Below are positions 24,801 to 39,800 of a DNA stretch of 64,000 bases, piece after piece. The DNA is from Siderastrea siderea (taxonomy: Eukaryota; Cnidaria; Anthozoa; Scleractinia; Rhizangiidae): assembly GCA_964030785.1 (NCBI GenBank), contig OZ034969.1, positions 71,111,362-71,175,361 on the forward strand, in the 5' to 3' direction. The stretch's first letter is position 1; every line of letters begins with the position of its first letter. The position numbers were made by a program, and so were the translations under genes. The notes beneath the pieces are model-generated. The model saw only the letters and a program-made list of their open reading frames with translations, searched no databases and was not told the DNA's origin.

Positions 24801-27800
24801 ATCTGGGTAAATCTGATGACAACCATAAACGAGACCATCTCCCGCAAAAGACGGCGTGTCTCTCCCAGCCCAGATAGCACACAAAATCACAACTTTCGGT
24901 AGCTTTGAGGTATCGCAGTGGTAATCACAAATTAAGCAATTGTGAATTAAGCCGAAAAAAAGGTTTCGGGGCTTCAACGGGATTCCAACCCGTGGCCTCT
25001 GCGTTCAAGCTGCAGTGCTCTTCCAACTGAGCTATGAAGACCCATATATTGGAAGCAGGCCAATTTGTTGAGTTCACCTCAACCCATGAAAGGAACGAAA
25101 CGGAATGAAAATGATGCAAACTGTGGAAAAATAAATGAAATGAAGATGTGACTATCGCTGCATCATTTTCATTCAATATTACATCTATTGCTGCTCTACG
25201 TACGTTAAGTACCAGAGAGAAACTTGCAAGAAATCCGCGAAAATTTGTTCCCTGTGGTAAAGTCTGAAATCCAAATTCGTGATGAATTTGTTCAAGCGAA
25301 ACACAAAAAATCGACAAACCGCGAAATCAAACTCCCGCGCAAATTTCATGCCACCCGATAAATAGTTTCAATTGCATCCTTTAGGCATAGTGCACATGTA
25401 AGTTTTCTCTGGGACAATGGAGAAAGACGCTTGACATAAGGACTAGCACATGATAACACGGGGTACACAAAAGAAACAGTTTTCCCTGATAAAAAGGGAA
25501 TAAAGAACAGAATAAATGTGATGGGCAGAGGGTTAGGATTATGAGACGGGGGAAGAAAGTAGGTAGGTGGGGGAGGGAGAGATGGTAGGGTGGAGTCAGG
25601 GGGCGGGGGGAAGACAGGGGGAATAGGGTAGGGTTAGAATGGGATAACTATGGGCAGGGAGACGAGGCAATTGCAGGAAATGGGAGAAAGTTGGTTAAAA
25701 GAAGAATGAAAATCGAGTCTTTGCTGTCAAGCCATACCTGCAGCCTGGGCGACGAAGAAATCACTATCAAGCAACAGACAAAGCAAAGGGCAAAAGCAGG
25801 TTTTTGACAAAGGAATCTCCGTGTACTGTTTCAGCTGCGAGAAAAAAAACAAATTATGATTTAGCCCTCTAAACGAACAAACTAGCACTATGGACAAGTA
25901 CAACAGATTAAAATTGCAGTCAGTCCTCAACAAAGACCCCGGATGTTTACACAAGACATTTACTTTACACAAGACATTACTTTATACAAGACATTTACGT
26001 GAATATCGAACACTGAAATAGAGGTGTATCGTACAAACAAATCAACACTTGGTGTACCTGTGCAACAACAGCATCCTTCTCAGGTGAACGAAGACGCTTG
26101 GTAATCACGACTGCAGAATAAAATAAACAACTTAACAAAATCAAGCACTGGAACACGCGCGGCAAGCGTGAGCACGTTGCAGCAGTTTTCCGAGCCGCCC
26201 AGTTCAGAGGCCGTGCCTCTGCCGCGCTACAGTCAAACTCACATATTTTCTGACGATGAATCGCCAAATCTAATGCAAGTTAGCCCAAACTGTAACTCTT
26301 GCTCATTTGCATTGGATTCGCGGCAGGCACCTGAAAAGTACGTCTGAAACGGGCCTTCATTATTATCGGCAGGCAGAAGCAGAACCTCTGAACTTGGCCT
26401 CAAAGTCCTTCTCTCAGCGTATGATGGGGCAGTACATCTCATGCTCATGCACCAACATGATAACGGACAAGCTATATGTCTAGCTACTTCAATGACGATA
26501 TCTGGACTTTACCACAAATATTTCCAGGCAAATGCTTAATTTGTCGCTAGCAAACAAAGACGTAGAGTTCTTACGTTCATAAGCGACATCATTGATGTAC
26601 TTGGACAAGTTGGGTCTGCAAAAAAATAAACAAAAAAACTTAAATACAAGAGAAACTTACTGTACAGCGGGGTGACAGATTCCCTGGAACAATGTACAAG
26701 AATCTTAGACGCTTGCATAGACACTTGCTACACTACTTAATTACGACTTATTTCTGGAAACTGTGTAGATAGTTTATTTAAGACAATTTAATATACTGCT
26801 GTTGTTGACATTAATTGAAGTGTCCACAGGCTGAGCAGAACTGTTTATCAGAGTTAAGCAAATGCAGGTAGTGTGTTATCATTTGTCATTACTAATCTAA
26901 GTTAATCGTCACAAGTGGTGACGTTATTAGCTATGAAGACCAAAAGAATAATTGGGCAGTGTCCAGACCACATACGACAGAAGTTAACAATACAAAGGTA
27001 GGGAACGCAGTGTTTTTCGTTTCATTAAAAGCAAACACCCCCTTTACTGATGAGTTATTTCAACGCCTTTCCGATAGACAATGTTGTGATCCTTCAAGGG
27101 AAACATTACACACTGACCTGCAGCAGTCCATGAAGTAGTGCTCAAACTGGAATACGGTTATGATATCCTCTTCCTCGGACTCCACGTCAGTCAGTTCAGG
27201 ATCTTGATGAATAACACGAGCTACAATCACAGGGAACACTGCAAATCAACACAATACATTAGAGCGCTTCCCGACAGTTTAATACAGTTTAATAAACAAA
27301 GCAAAACATGTCCCTTTAATAGCTGAGGTCAATCCTCAAACTGATTGCAATGATAGGGGGGGGGGGGGTCGGTGTGCCAGGTCCTAAGTTTTTTTGCACT
27401 TTGATACTACCGGAATGCCAGTAAACAAACAAACAAAAATCAAAAATAAACCAAAAGATGCATTTTTGTCCTTTCCTTCACGACAAGAGTGTTTTGCCTC
27501 AGTACGCAAAACCACGGTTGATTGGTTCCGCTGGAAAACATGTCGCCACAACTGCTATCGACATAAGTCGGTCGAAGGAAACTGGCTTGTGCAAGATAAC
27601 TCAACACATACCAATCTCCGCGACTCTGTTGTAACTTTGCGTTATCTGTTTCTTGAAAGTGTCCTCAAATGAGCTGACAAGCTGACCAGCTGTGGTGAAC
27701 ATTAACTAAGAAAGAACGGCAACAAATTTGATTAAACAAAACAAAGGCAAAACAAAAACAACTTCACGATATAGACGTATGCTAGCCTGAGCTAGTAACA

Positions 27801-30800
27801 ACGCTTACCGAACTCTGGCCTTGGCAAGTTTTCTGCCAAAAGGAGCACAATGCAGGACTTGATGCCAGACGTGGGTTGACTACGAAAGAAAACGCGTATA
27901 CATCGTTATGAACTCGGTGTTACAAAACAAGGCATTCTGTCCACTATGGTGTCCGCTGTGGACATCATGACATAACAAACTTTGTCGTTTTGTTTTGGTG
28001 TTCCGCTATACAGCAGACATGATCGTCCTATTTATTTTACCATAAGACAAATAAGAGGTGATTAAACCATGACAAAACTCCTGCAAAGTTGGCCGATAAA
28101 ATTTGATTCGTGGTACATTTTCATGACTGATATTCAGCCATTACAAAGCAAACACCGCAACTCTATTTTTTGGTCCAAAATATAGGGCTGCGGTGTCAAT
28201 ATACCACCTGCAATAACAAAATGAAATCTTTGGCGAGGGCTGCCCTGATCAATTTCCGCGAACCTTGAACGCTGCACTAATACAACGAGTATAAAACCCA
28301 AGCCGTAAAATAAAAGGACTTTGGGCGGTCTCTGTTTCTGGGTTATCCCGCTTAGTTTCTTGACAAGAACAGAACAGAACGAAACTACTTTTAACTTAAA
28401 ATAAGGAACAAAACTCACTTTGTGGAAGCGTCAAGTCATAAACTTGTTCAACTGATAAAACGAAGTGGACGAGTCTCTCCAAAACTTCTCTCTGTTGTCG
28501 GTATTTTGAAAGCGCAGACATTTCCTAGAGGTAGGTAAAATTAAATTACGATAAGTAAAACACTTAGGATGAAAAAAAAACACTGATTGTAAGAGTAAGT
28601 CGCAACGTCACACAAACCTTGAACTTCATGGGTCCAAATGATCCAAGGTGCTAAAAAAAAGACAAATATTGTAAGGCACATGCACAATCGGACGCTACAT
28701 AACAGGAGTACTACTGCACATCTTACGATCTTTGTGCGTTCTTTTTTTTTTTTTTCAGAAGATTTTCTTCACCAGAGGTTACAAATTTAGTGTTTGCGTG
28801 TGTCCAGAAATACAAACCAAAGCAGAAGTCCGACTGTTTTTGAGGCAGTTTTACGCTATGCATTGTTTCAGAGAAACTGTCTCAAAAAGGCTCAAGCTGC
28901 TACCTTACAGGTGCATGCATGAAAACGGAATGTTACAATAAGATACTATTATTCTAGTAGCTTCCGAATAATAATTCTAGGGAATGCGAGTGTTACACGG
29001 CGTAACTGTGCGAGACTGATAAGGGTTGCTGAAATCGATTTTCTTATTTCTCCAATCATTGCAGAGGCTTGTGTGGCAACGATGTTGCTTTAATTTACTG
29101 CGGACCTTTTTTTGTGCAACTTCAGTGTAACAACACTTTTAGGCGGTAACGCTGTGCACAGAAGACATCCCCACGTTGAACCGGCAAGAGCGAAGATGCC
29201 TCAGCACTGATCATGAGGCAAAAAGAATCTGGATGCGTACTTTAAACTGTTACACAATCTATCAAGCAAACATCTACATTCTTAAGTGTTCTGTACCCAC
29301 CACAGATATTTCTTCGCAAAACTGTAAATGGCAAAGGATGACCTAAAAGCAAAATAATGAAACATCACAAAACGTGAAGCATCACAAAAACGAAAAAAAA
29401 GCCAAACCTCCCACAGGCGGACAACCTCAGGAAGTAGAAAAATTGTCCGTAACTGGGGATGGCCACTTACGGGAAGGTGTAATTACAGAGATTGTGCCGG
29501 ACTTCTGGCAAACGGGGTATTGTCACAGCGGCCGTTAGTAGAGTTGTGCCCTTACGAGAGTATACGCTAAGAGAGCTTGGGCTGCATTAAATACATCTTT
29601 GAATTCATTATATGGATCAACGTAGTTCTACGTGAACTTTACTCAAATCTTGAGTCGTCTGTGTTATAACTTTTCAGCCTATGGATGAAATCGCTATTGA
29701 GCCCTACTTTCCTTTACTGACGTTTCTTGTCCAGTTTCTTCCGCGGCTCTCTATCAAATTTGTCGAAAATGTACTTTTTTGGTGCTCTAACAGCCACAGA
29801 TTCACTAGTCGACATCGTGAAGCATTTGTTTCTCAACAAACCTTGACTCGCTTCACAGCTCAAGTGATAAAGTGTTTGCTGCTTAATGACCGCGATGATC
29901 TATTCCTATTTCTCTTCTCTTCTTTCTCCTGCATTTCACAAGAATTTGACTCATGCACTTATCAATGTTCACTGTTATATGTTGATCATCAAAATGTTGT
30001 TTTACTGTGTTCCACGTCCAAGCAAATCAAAATATTGAACGTTCCACTTGTTGATCTGCTCCATACGACGTTCAACAGACAGAATGAGATCCACATACAA
30101 TAAACTCTTTGACTAAGAGCAGTCTCTCCGCTCAGGAATAGTACTGGGATAGTCCAGCGAGCGCGAAAATCGCCAGCGAGTGCGAGAAACGCCTGCGGCG
30201 TGGAAAACGAGACGAGCGCGCGATGAGGCAGGCGATTTTCGCGCTCGGTCTGTCATTTTTTTTTTAATGCTCGACTATTCCTGAGTGCAAAGAGGCACTA
30301 CTCGTAGTCTATATTATTAGCTGTGGGAATAGAGTCGTGATCCAACCTACCTTGTCCAAAACTTTGTTTCCAACAGTGGCCTCTGGACCGTATGAAGACG
30401 AAAGGTTAGGGCTCGTAGCTCGAGAAGATCGCGTCTTGTAACTGCTATGTTGAGGACTGTCTTCTGGCAATATTTCAGCAGCTTCAATCCTCTTCCTAGG
30501 TGAGCTGGTGTTTGAGGGTATTGCATTATTTACTTCTTGCTTAGATTCTACCGCATCTAAACTCGCTGATCTCTGTCCTAACTTAGATGACGACGACGAA
30601 GAAAAAATGTCAGAAATACAGCTCGGGGTGTCATTCGAGGAATTAACATCAATGTTATCTTGATTCATTGCATCTTCACACTGGTTAGTTTTTACTTCGA
30701 ATTGTTCATTACTAAATGCATTTTCCTCAAATTTAGTCAACCTGTCATCACCATTCGTGTCCGCAAGATCATCCACAGTTCTGTTAGAAGTCATAAAGTC

Positions 30801-33800
30801 TACAATGTAACCGGCTTCAAAGTCTTTGTTATAGTCATCAGTACTGTTGTAGCCTGTATCTTGACACTCACTGCCTCCACTAGCGGTGCTGCGGGGAGTG
30901 CTTTCGGCCTCATCGGCTGCATCTTGTTCTAAGAAATCAAAGCTTTCCAATGCACTCTCAACGGAAAGCGACATGGAGGACCTTGATAAAGAACATTTCT
31001 GATAAAGAGAAAAGAAAAAAGCTTGCCAGTCAAAAGCGAGTTGGCTTAGCACCGACACTTGTGCCTTTGTCAAGGATGTTTCAAAAACCATTGAATTTTA
31101 ATATTTTGCTTGTTTGTTCGATTTAGTTTTTTAGTTTTAGTGTATCAAGTGAGAGGGCAAAAAGTTATTTCTTGCGGAATCGGGATACAGGAGCCCACGA
31201 ATTTGTGCATGACGACAATTTTTTTTAAAACGCTATAGTATAGTTTACGCGATTTGTGTGCAGAATTGCAAAATTTGGCTGACTACTGGCCGTCTATAAG
31301 TACTCACCGAGGCCTTTCCTCACGCGCTTTCCGTCTGCCAAATGACTGCTTACTGATATGGCCAATTTGTGTGTATGCCTTTTTTTTTCGGGGATGGGGG
31401 GGGGGCTATTTTATGTTTATCTCTCATGTGCCCATTAACAAAATAATAACATTAGCCATCCAGATTTTATACCTTGACAAGCTCCTCCAGTTTTTCCAAC
31501 AGTATAATAAGACCTTCTAGTTCGGGAAATTGATCTGTGAATTCAAATAAACGAAACATTCAACGAGACAGTGATAACTCATACGTCGAATGAGGTGCAA
31601 TCAAGCCCCAGAAAAACAATTACTTATGCCTTAACCTTGGTCTCTTGCCTAGTTTCGCTCAAAACCTTTTTTATTGGATGAGCAGTAGTTAGACGCTGCT
31701 CACAGACGAAATGCCCTATGAACATCAAGAGTAAGTATATCAAGTGAATTGCCCAGAGAAAATCAAGTGGATATAAAACCATAATCAGTGCTCGGCACTT
31801 TTTAAGTGATGCAAACATGTCTTTTGGGTTTTCAAAGCGACACTTACAACACGAAAATCCGTTTTTATCAAATGAGTGATAACTAAAGGCATAAATTGGC
31901 CACCGTAAAGAAATTCTAAAGCTGACCTCTCGAGAGTTAGCCCTTCGGCACAGCGAATTCATGAAGGGCTAAATACGCTCGAAGCGTCAGCTTTCAAATT
32001 TCTCTAAGGTGGTTAATTTACTTTACTAACCCAGCTGAATCCAAATTTCGGCGTTTTATTTCTCCAACCGATGAAACGCCAGTTTCTTTAAAAAACTACC
32101 CCTTTATATCATAGCGGTCAAACGCACGACGCGTGCGCAGTTTCCGTCCTAATTTTATAAACGAAAATACAGACAAACGGTGAAAGTTTCACTTTAACCG
32201 CAAAACTTAACGCCATTTCTGAAAACCTGAGCATCCACAAGTTTAATCGGCCCGAAATTTGGTTTATCGGGACATTTTATGTATCGTTCTCATACGAACT
32301 TCGCGCTCGTAGAAGTCTGAACTGGTTCAAACTTCAAGGCTCTGAAAAACTGGAAGTGACGTTTTTTGGCGTTTGACCGCTGTGAACCCCTTTGTTCATT
32401 TAGTTGAGTAGCTGATCAAACCTTTGTTGCTCTGCAGAGTAGGAATCAGATGCTGCAGAGCGCTGTCCAGGGACGTAGCATGACGGAATTCCTGAGGCTC
32501 CTCAGTAAAAACACCATCCACATCTACAGGAAGAGATGCAGCTACCATCTCTGATGAATCCGTCACATCCTCAATAACCTGCCGGGATCACCAAAATAGC
32601 ACTGATTTAAGTCATTTTAAGATTATGTACAAGCTTCCACTGCTACTTTAAGCCCGAGTGGTAAACACCACCGCGCCCCACAAGCTTATATACCAGCATG
32701 CATATTCTCCTCACTAACCTCCACAGCTTTCCTATAGTATAATTTGGGAGAATTTGTTTACACACCAAGAAAATTTACCATTAATGATAATTTCCTTCAC
32801 TCTTGTGACCTGGGCCCGGTTGTTCAAACAGTGGATACCTCTATCCACCGGAAACACAAAATGTGCACTTGAAAATGTCAGCCCTACTTTTTCAAGTTGG
32901 AATCCATTTCGATCCTTACCACCCAAAGACACTTATTCATAGCTTCCATGCAGGAGTAGTTCTTTTTTAGCCGACGTGGACCATTATTTTCAGGTTTCTT
33001 TTGATGCAAATGTGTTCCTTTTTTTGACACTCCCAGAGTCAGACATGGAGACCTTCGGGTGATTCTAACTTCCGAGTCTGTGGATAAAATTCTATGGTGT
33101 GACCATTCAAATGAAACCTCGCCAGCAGTACGTTCACATGGTAATATTTATATTTAAGTATTTTACAAAATGAAATTTGGGATTCGTCTTGAATTTTGAT
33201 TTTCGGCAGTCTTGGGAGTGAAAGGATTTTAAAAAGTATCTGTACTTCTGCTGCCCTTTGTGTCCGTCGGTGCGACTGGTTTGACGTGACTTGACTTGTA
33301 CTTGTACTTTTGTCACGAAAATTTTAACTCTGGATTTCCTGGGACTTTCTTGCAATAGTATCCTTACCACTAATAATATAGTGGATACCACTACTAATAA
33401 TTTATGTTCGCCGGTAAAGGTCGCTCAAACTTCGTGATACGGTTAACTGTCGAAAGAAATAATCCGGACAACTACCCGAAGAACAAAAGAGCAACAAACC
33501 TTATCTACATGAAGATGGTGGTCATCACTGACTGTATCTTCAGCTACATTGTTTTCAACCACATCAGAACTGTTAAGAATAAAAAGGTTCAAAGCGTTTA
33601 AGAGAGATAATAATAACAATATTCTGTACGTTACGAGTGTGAGACAAAGAAAACTCTGAGTCTCCCATGACCTTCCGTTCACCGGTCGGACGTTCTAACC
33701 ACTGAGCTACTGGGAGACTCGTAACGAACTAGATCACAGAATTTATTTTAGAATTCAAATTGGCCAATGACGGCCCAGTGGGCCCCCTTCTGTAATTTTA

Positions 33801-36800
33801 GGGGGGCCTTTAACAAGCAGAGGGGCCCAAGAAAGGAGCCACTGAGAAGGCCTGGACTCGAGTAACTGCAGAATCCCGGATGTTTGTCCCGTAAAATAAT
33901 GGCTCTCGTCGCTTTCCCGTATTTTTTCGTTTCTTTCTTTCTGTTTTTTTTTTTTTGTTGTTGTTGTTGTTGTTGTTATATATGCATGAAAGAAAAAGAA
34001 TAACTCACAAGCAACTCAAGAGAGAGCAGAATACAAACACAGAAAGAAACGAAGAAGAGAAGGGCAATTGAGACAGTAAGAAGCAGAGATTTCGAAGTAT
34101 AGAGCGGCGGTCATAAAAATCTCATCTTCAGTGACGTTTTCAAATACTTTACGTCAGAAATAAGCACTGTACTTACCCTTGGGCGCAATTTTGTGCGCCC
34201 CATTTGGGCGCCAACGTAAATTTTATGCGACATTTTTTTTTTTCGGATTGCGGAAATCCTGCAAAGCCGCGCTCTAGAATAAACCCTGAGATCGTATTTG
34301 CTAAGTTCATTGTGACATGCATCCAGCAAACAACTAGGATCAGCAATGTCAAAAGTGTCCTGTGCGATACTAGAGTAGTGTCCTGTGCGACAATAAAGTA
34401 AGAGAGATTTTAATTAAGCTCGATTATTGAATGAAGTAGTCGTCTGACCTGTTCTCGTCCGTGGAGCTGGCAGCCGGAGAATATTCAGGGGATGATACCG
34501 TAGCCGGCTGAAGGAAGATCACTTCTGATAACAAACTCTGATTTTTAGAACGTAACGTGTTCTCCTCTTTCCCAGAAAATGGCCTGGAAGCAATACAAAT
34601 AAAGAATGAAATCACTGCTAAAATATGTAATGATGTGTTTTAATTTGTAACTTAACTTTTATTACTCACCTCCACTCCACAGTCATTTTTAGTTTCATTG
34701 AACCTGTACTGTTCAGAGGTACAGAAACAATCTGAAAACAAAAACAGCACATTCCAGTATTTAACATAGTTACACTAAAGCGCTCCGTGGAATACGGAGG
34801 ATGATATACAGCTGTAAAATAAGATTAAGTCTTTACAAGCCTAGAAAACCACTAAACGGCTGGAGCCTAAACCCGTTTCTGTAGCATGAAGCACTTTACT
34901 CCCCCCTGGAAAAGATGCGAGTCCACTGCAAAAGTACATGTAGGTTACAATCACTCCCAATTTACAGTTTACCGGTAAGGACTTGAGCAGCATTGATTAA
35001 CACACAGAAAAAAATAATTCTGTATCATCATTACCTGTGGTCTGGCTTTGATGTAATTCCTGGACCTCAAAAGAATATTCCCAATTTGAACATTTGCTTG
35101 GATTTTTTTCATCTCAATCACCTGTAACAAATTAAATAATAGGCAGTGTTATACCACCGTACGGCCCCACTGATGCAAACCTATTGAAAACGCTTTAGCG
35201 ATCTGACGTGTGTAAAGACGGACGGGCTGATGCCAGCTGGTCCAGAAAAAGCCATCCGGCCCTATAAACGTCATTTGTTCATTTAAAGCCCCTGCACTTA
35301 AACTTTCAAAAATTTTAATAAATTAAAGGTGGTATGATAAAATACTGATTGACTGATCTAGGTCGGGCCTGATGCGAAAATACATAGCACATGGACCTCA
35401 CTGCATCCGGTCTATGTGGCATGATCTCAAACGAAATATTTTCCTGTCCGGCCCTCCCACTCAGTCAATAAGTGCATAGTATTGTATAACACTTTTAATG
35501 GAAACATTTAACTTTGACAGAACTGAAAGCCTATCAGTGAGAGAGCTCACTGTTTTCTTTAACATTACATGTCTGCACTACTTGGTCCTTGTCCAATTAT
35601 TCAGTACTTTTCCCATGCAGGCACGAAAGATCCAGGTTCACTTCAACTACCAACCATAGACTGTAAACTTGTACTGTGGGTTTTCATCCCAACTTTTTCA
35701 AACTGGCTAAATGCTATGACCACTTACATGTAATATTCTAATTTGGTCATTGTGAAGATGGCCTATTAACTTACCCTGATAGCAAACTCATCACTGACTG
35801 AAGGCCTCAGTGTAAACTGTGGAAAATAAAAGTTCAAATAAAGATGAAAAATTATATTGCTTTCAGTTTCCTTAGTTTAAACTCCACAAAAATAATTATT
35901 ATCCTTGCTAGTCACTGTGATCAACTGTCAGCTGATTGGCTATGGCACAATACCTACATGTAAACAGCAAATGGCAGAGAACTATAATACATCATGGGTA
36001 TTATTAGCCCTGATGCGTACCTCACTATCAGTCCACTTTTGTCCATCTCTGTCTACCTTGCATCTTGATTTCCACTTGAATGTACTTCCATGTTTAATGT
36101 GTACCTGAAATTTTTGTGAAATTGATAATTATTTTACTCAATCTATTTAATATTTATCTTTTCCTCGGGGGTACGGGAGAGAGGGCCATTCATCACCAAA
36201 TGAAGGGGTGTATGGGAAAAAAGCCCTAAATGACTTCTGATAAACTGCTAAATTCTCACTCCAAATTCCCTTTTATTTGCTAGTGAAAGAAAAGGAGAAT
36301 ATAACATTACATCAAGAGTCACTTAGGACCTTATTCCACACACCCCATCAAATGTCAATGTGCAAGTTACATTATTGTGCAATGTACATTTCAAGCAATA
36401 TTGAACGGACTGTCAATACATACATCATAAACATCTCCACTGCAAAGTCTTCCAAAGGCAAGAAGAGCTGAAAGAAGTAAACAGCATGGCATTGATTACT
36501 TGAATATACAATGAAACACTATATTCAAGTTTGAAAAATTTTATAACAGTGTACAGTGGAGGTAAAGTAACCCCTGTGTCCTGTCACTTGGGTTGAATAA
36601 GCCTAAGGCACGTTAGGGCCCATTAACTTTACTTTGCTCTGAATTCATTTTCCTAACACTTAATATAATGTAACTGGTACAAATCTGTACAACTGGGTAA
36701 AAAGAGTTCAACAGTGTGGAGATAATTTGAGTTTACTATAATTATACTAGTAAGAATGCCTTACAAAAAAAAGAGGTAAAGAAGATGGCATTAAGTTTGA

Positions 36801-39800
36801 GACTTAAGGCACTGGCCTAAGATAACCGAGCTTGACAAATACGCCTTAACTATTATTACTTACCATTCAATCGGAACCTGAACACTCCTAGTTTGCTCTC
36901 AAGCTCCTCTTCAATAGCACACATTTTCTGTGAACAGTAAGTGCACCATGTCAAATGCCAAAACAATTGAAATTTGAGGATAACTAAATTAAATCAATTA
37001 ATTACAATGCCCTGTCTGTTTACAACCACTGGATTAATTATCATCAGATACCCAGATGTTCAATACATGGCATTCAAAGTAAATGCATGGGATATCACTG
37101 AAGACAACAAATCCTGTTATTGAACTTCTAATAAGCTTTCTCATTATATTCACCCACACAGTTTGTCAGTGAATAGACCTGCTTTTTGCCTTGTAAGTAT
37201 ATTTGACACCACATCAAAGTTTTCATGCAAAAGTTCAAAAGTTTTACTGCAAAGCCACACTTCTCTCCAAAAACTATGGCACATTAAATCAGCAATGATT
37301 GCTCATGTTGGGGAATTTAATAAAACAACATTACCCATCCTTGCTCAGGGTTTCAATACCTTTTTTCTTAAGTGGCTGCTGAAGGTGGAATTAAGGTGGC
37401 TGTGACCATGCACAAAAAGGTCCCTTTCATATCTAATACAGTGTAAAACTAATAAACTCTTAACAGTCGGCAATAAGAGACCTTGTAAGTGGCAGTAGAC
37501 CAACGGTAACCAACTTTTATTGAAATCCCTGCTTGATGGATAAGAGATCACAATATTTATAACAATTTATCACCTCATTGCCATTGCATGCTCATCGAAT
37601 TACAGTTAAATATGCTTGAAAGCATTAGCAAATTTACTAAATCAGGTGCATGTTGTAAGCAAATCAAAGGCAAACAAGTTTGTTTCATGAGAAGGTGCCC
37701 AACAGTGAACAGGGAGTTAAAATTATGATGTGTGTCTGAGTTCTGCAGATGAAATTTGAGGTGATGGAGAACCCAGTTGAACACTGCGTGAAGTTTTGAT
37801 ACAATAATCGTATCAGACAGGGCAGATTCAAAGTATTTGCAAGAGAATTATTTAATATTCCATGTTTCATACCTCTGTACACGAACTGATGCTTGCTCGA
37901 CATTTGTCCTGACCTCCTTTGGAGCCTTGAGATGTTAAAGCATTTAGGAGATTACGTGACCCTGTTAACCAAAAATCAAAGTGAGACAATGATTAATGAA
38001 GAGTCGAGCAACTGAAGCATGCAGTGCCTTGATATAGAATTGAAAGCACCTTGTAAAGTGAGTACGAGAGTGTTGAAATGACCCCCCCCCCCCCTCTCAG
38101 CTAGCATACAAATCTATCACTGACTTTCAGTTCAATATTATGTTCTATTTGTGTTCTGTGGTCAGGAATTAGCTAGCATTAATAAACTAAAATATCAAAA
38201 TTGATACCTAAAATATTTTTAACACTCCTCTTTGGGCCATTACACTGATGCAGTAAATTACTTGGGAATGTAAGAATTACCTTCTCTCATCTTTTGCTCG
38301 TAAAGGTAGAGCTGAAAAATTTCAGCAATCTGTAAGATAAAAAGAAAAAAAAAACATTTAAAACTTAACTGCCGGGACACTCGTGTAATATCACAAACAT
38401 TTGCCTTTCTTTGTCTTATGAATGAAATAAGAAAGGGTCACTTTGTTCTTGCTGATGCAAGCTGATGCAAACATAAAAGAATTGGAAAGGGAATGTAAAC
38501 CCGGCTTGTCTCCAGCATTTTGAATTAACATCCAAACTCCCTTACATGTTATGCTTGTGCAAGTAATCCCGCACCATTATCTATTTCTTAAATGTGAGTT
38601 GACATGCCCCCAGGATGACCAATTTTCAATTTCAGTGGGAAACCCTTATTTTTATTTTACTTCTCTGTATCAATTTCAAATGTGGCAGCAGACACAAAAT
38701 TAACAACTCAACCAAACTGAACATTGCATTTATTTCTTTATTTCCAATAACCACATTTACATGTTAGAAAATTGCTAAAAATGTAAGTATTTTTAACAGA
38801 TGTTAATTAAATAACTATCGTCTAATCTTCCCTCTCTCTGTGCATACCTGTTGTATCCTTGACTCAATCAGCCTATAATTAATTAAATATAGCAGGTTAT
38901 AAATATCAGAAATTTACATTTAATTAATTAAATACCATGGAAAGTTTCTAGGCATCATGATGTAAAACAAAAAGCAGGCTTGTGCTTAAACACAGTGCAA
39001 CATTATGTGCAATTTCACTGCAAACTGTCCACCACTAGGTACTGCTAAAAGCTACATTGCATACAATAATTATTATTATAATTATTATGAAGTGGATGAA
39101 AAAGGTAGAATCAGAGGTGGAGACACCCTGTGATTTACAATTTTCGTAATTGAGAACAATGTTGCATTGCGTGTCTCAGTTTTTCAAAGTAATAATAAAA
39201 CTGAGCTACACTGTACACCCAGTTTTTTACAAGAGGACTGCATAGAAACATTTGTGCACTTGATGCTTGTGTACTTAAAATGTGGCTCATAAAAGAAATT
39301 ACAACACCCCCCCGATCAACAGATTTTGACCACAGCCAAAGCTGGCATCCCTACTAAATAAATATTTTTATCATCATCATCATCATCAACAACATCATCA
39401 TGATCATCATAGATCATCATCGTCATTATCATCATCCTCATCACCACCATCGTTTTTTATGCACCAACTGGTGTTACATGTATGTCACATAGAACACAAA
39501 ATTTTAAAAGACCTCAGTGAAGATGCATTTAACTTAAATCAGTACAATTTCTTAACACTCACTTTATTCTTTGCTCAACAATTCTTTTCCTCTGAAAACA
39601 AAAAAAAAACATGTTAATATAAATTTCAAATCAAATTAAATGAATGCCTTCCAATTACAAATTAACTGTCCAGAAGAGTTTTTCTTTAATAAACAATGAT
39701 TTGTTTAATGCAAACTAAAATTGGCATAGTAGTGCAAGTAATTCAACTTTGAGTCGCACATTGGTTTTTATGCATACATGTACCTTCACACTTGTAAAAT

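Noticed and set aside
24971..25041. Functional tRNA gene
   Set aside because: The anticodon loop and stem are irregular, the T-loop has TTGG for TTCG, and it sits within a repeat element.
30000..30110. Extra RIPOR exon on the minus strand (SVERRMEQINK-like)
   Set aside because: It lacks a good donor (AAGTGG), and its end phase does not fit exon 19, while exon 18 joins exon 19 in frame without it.
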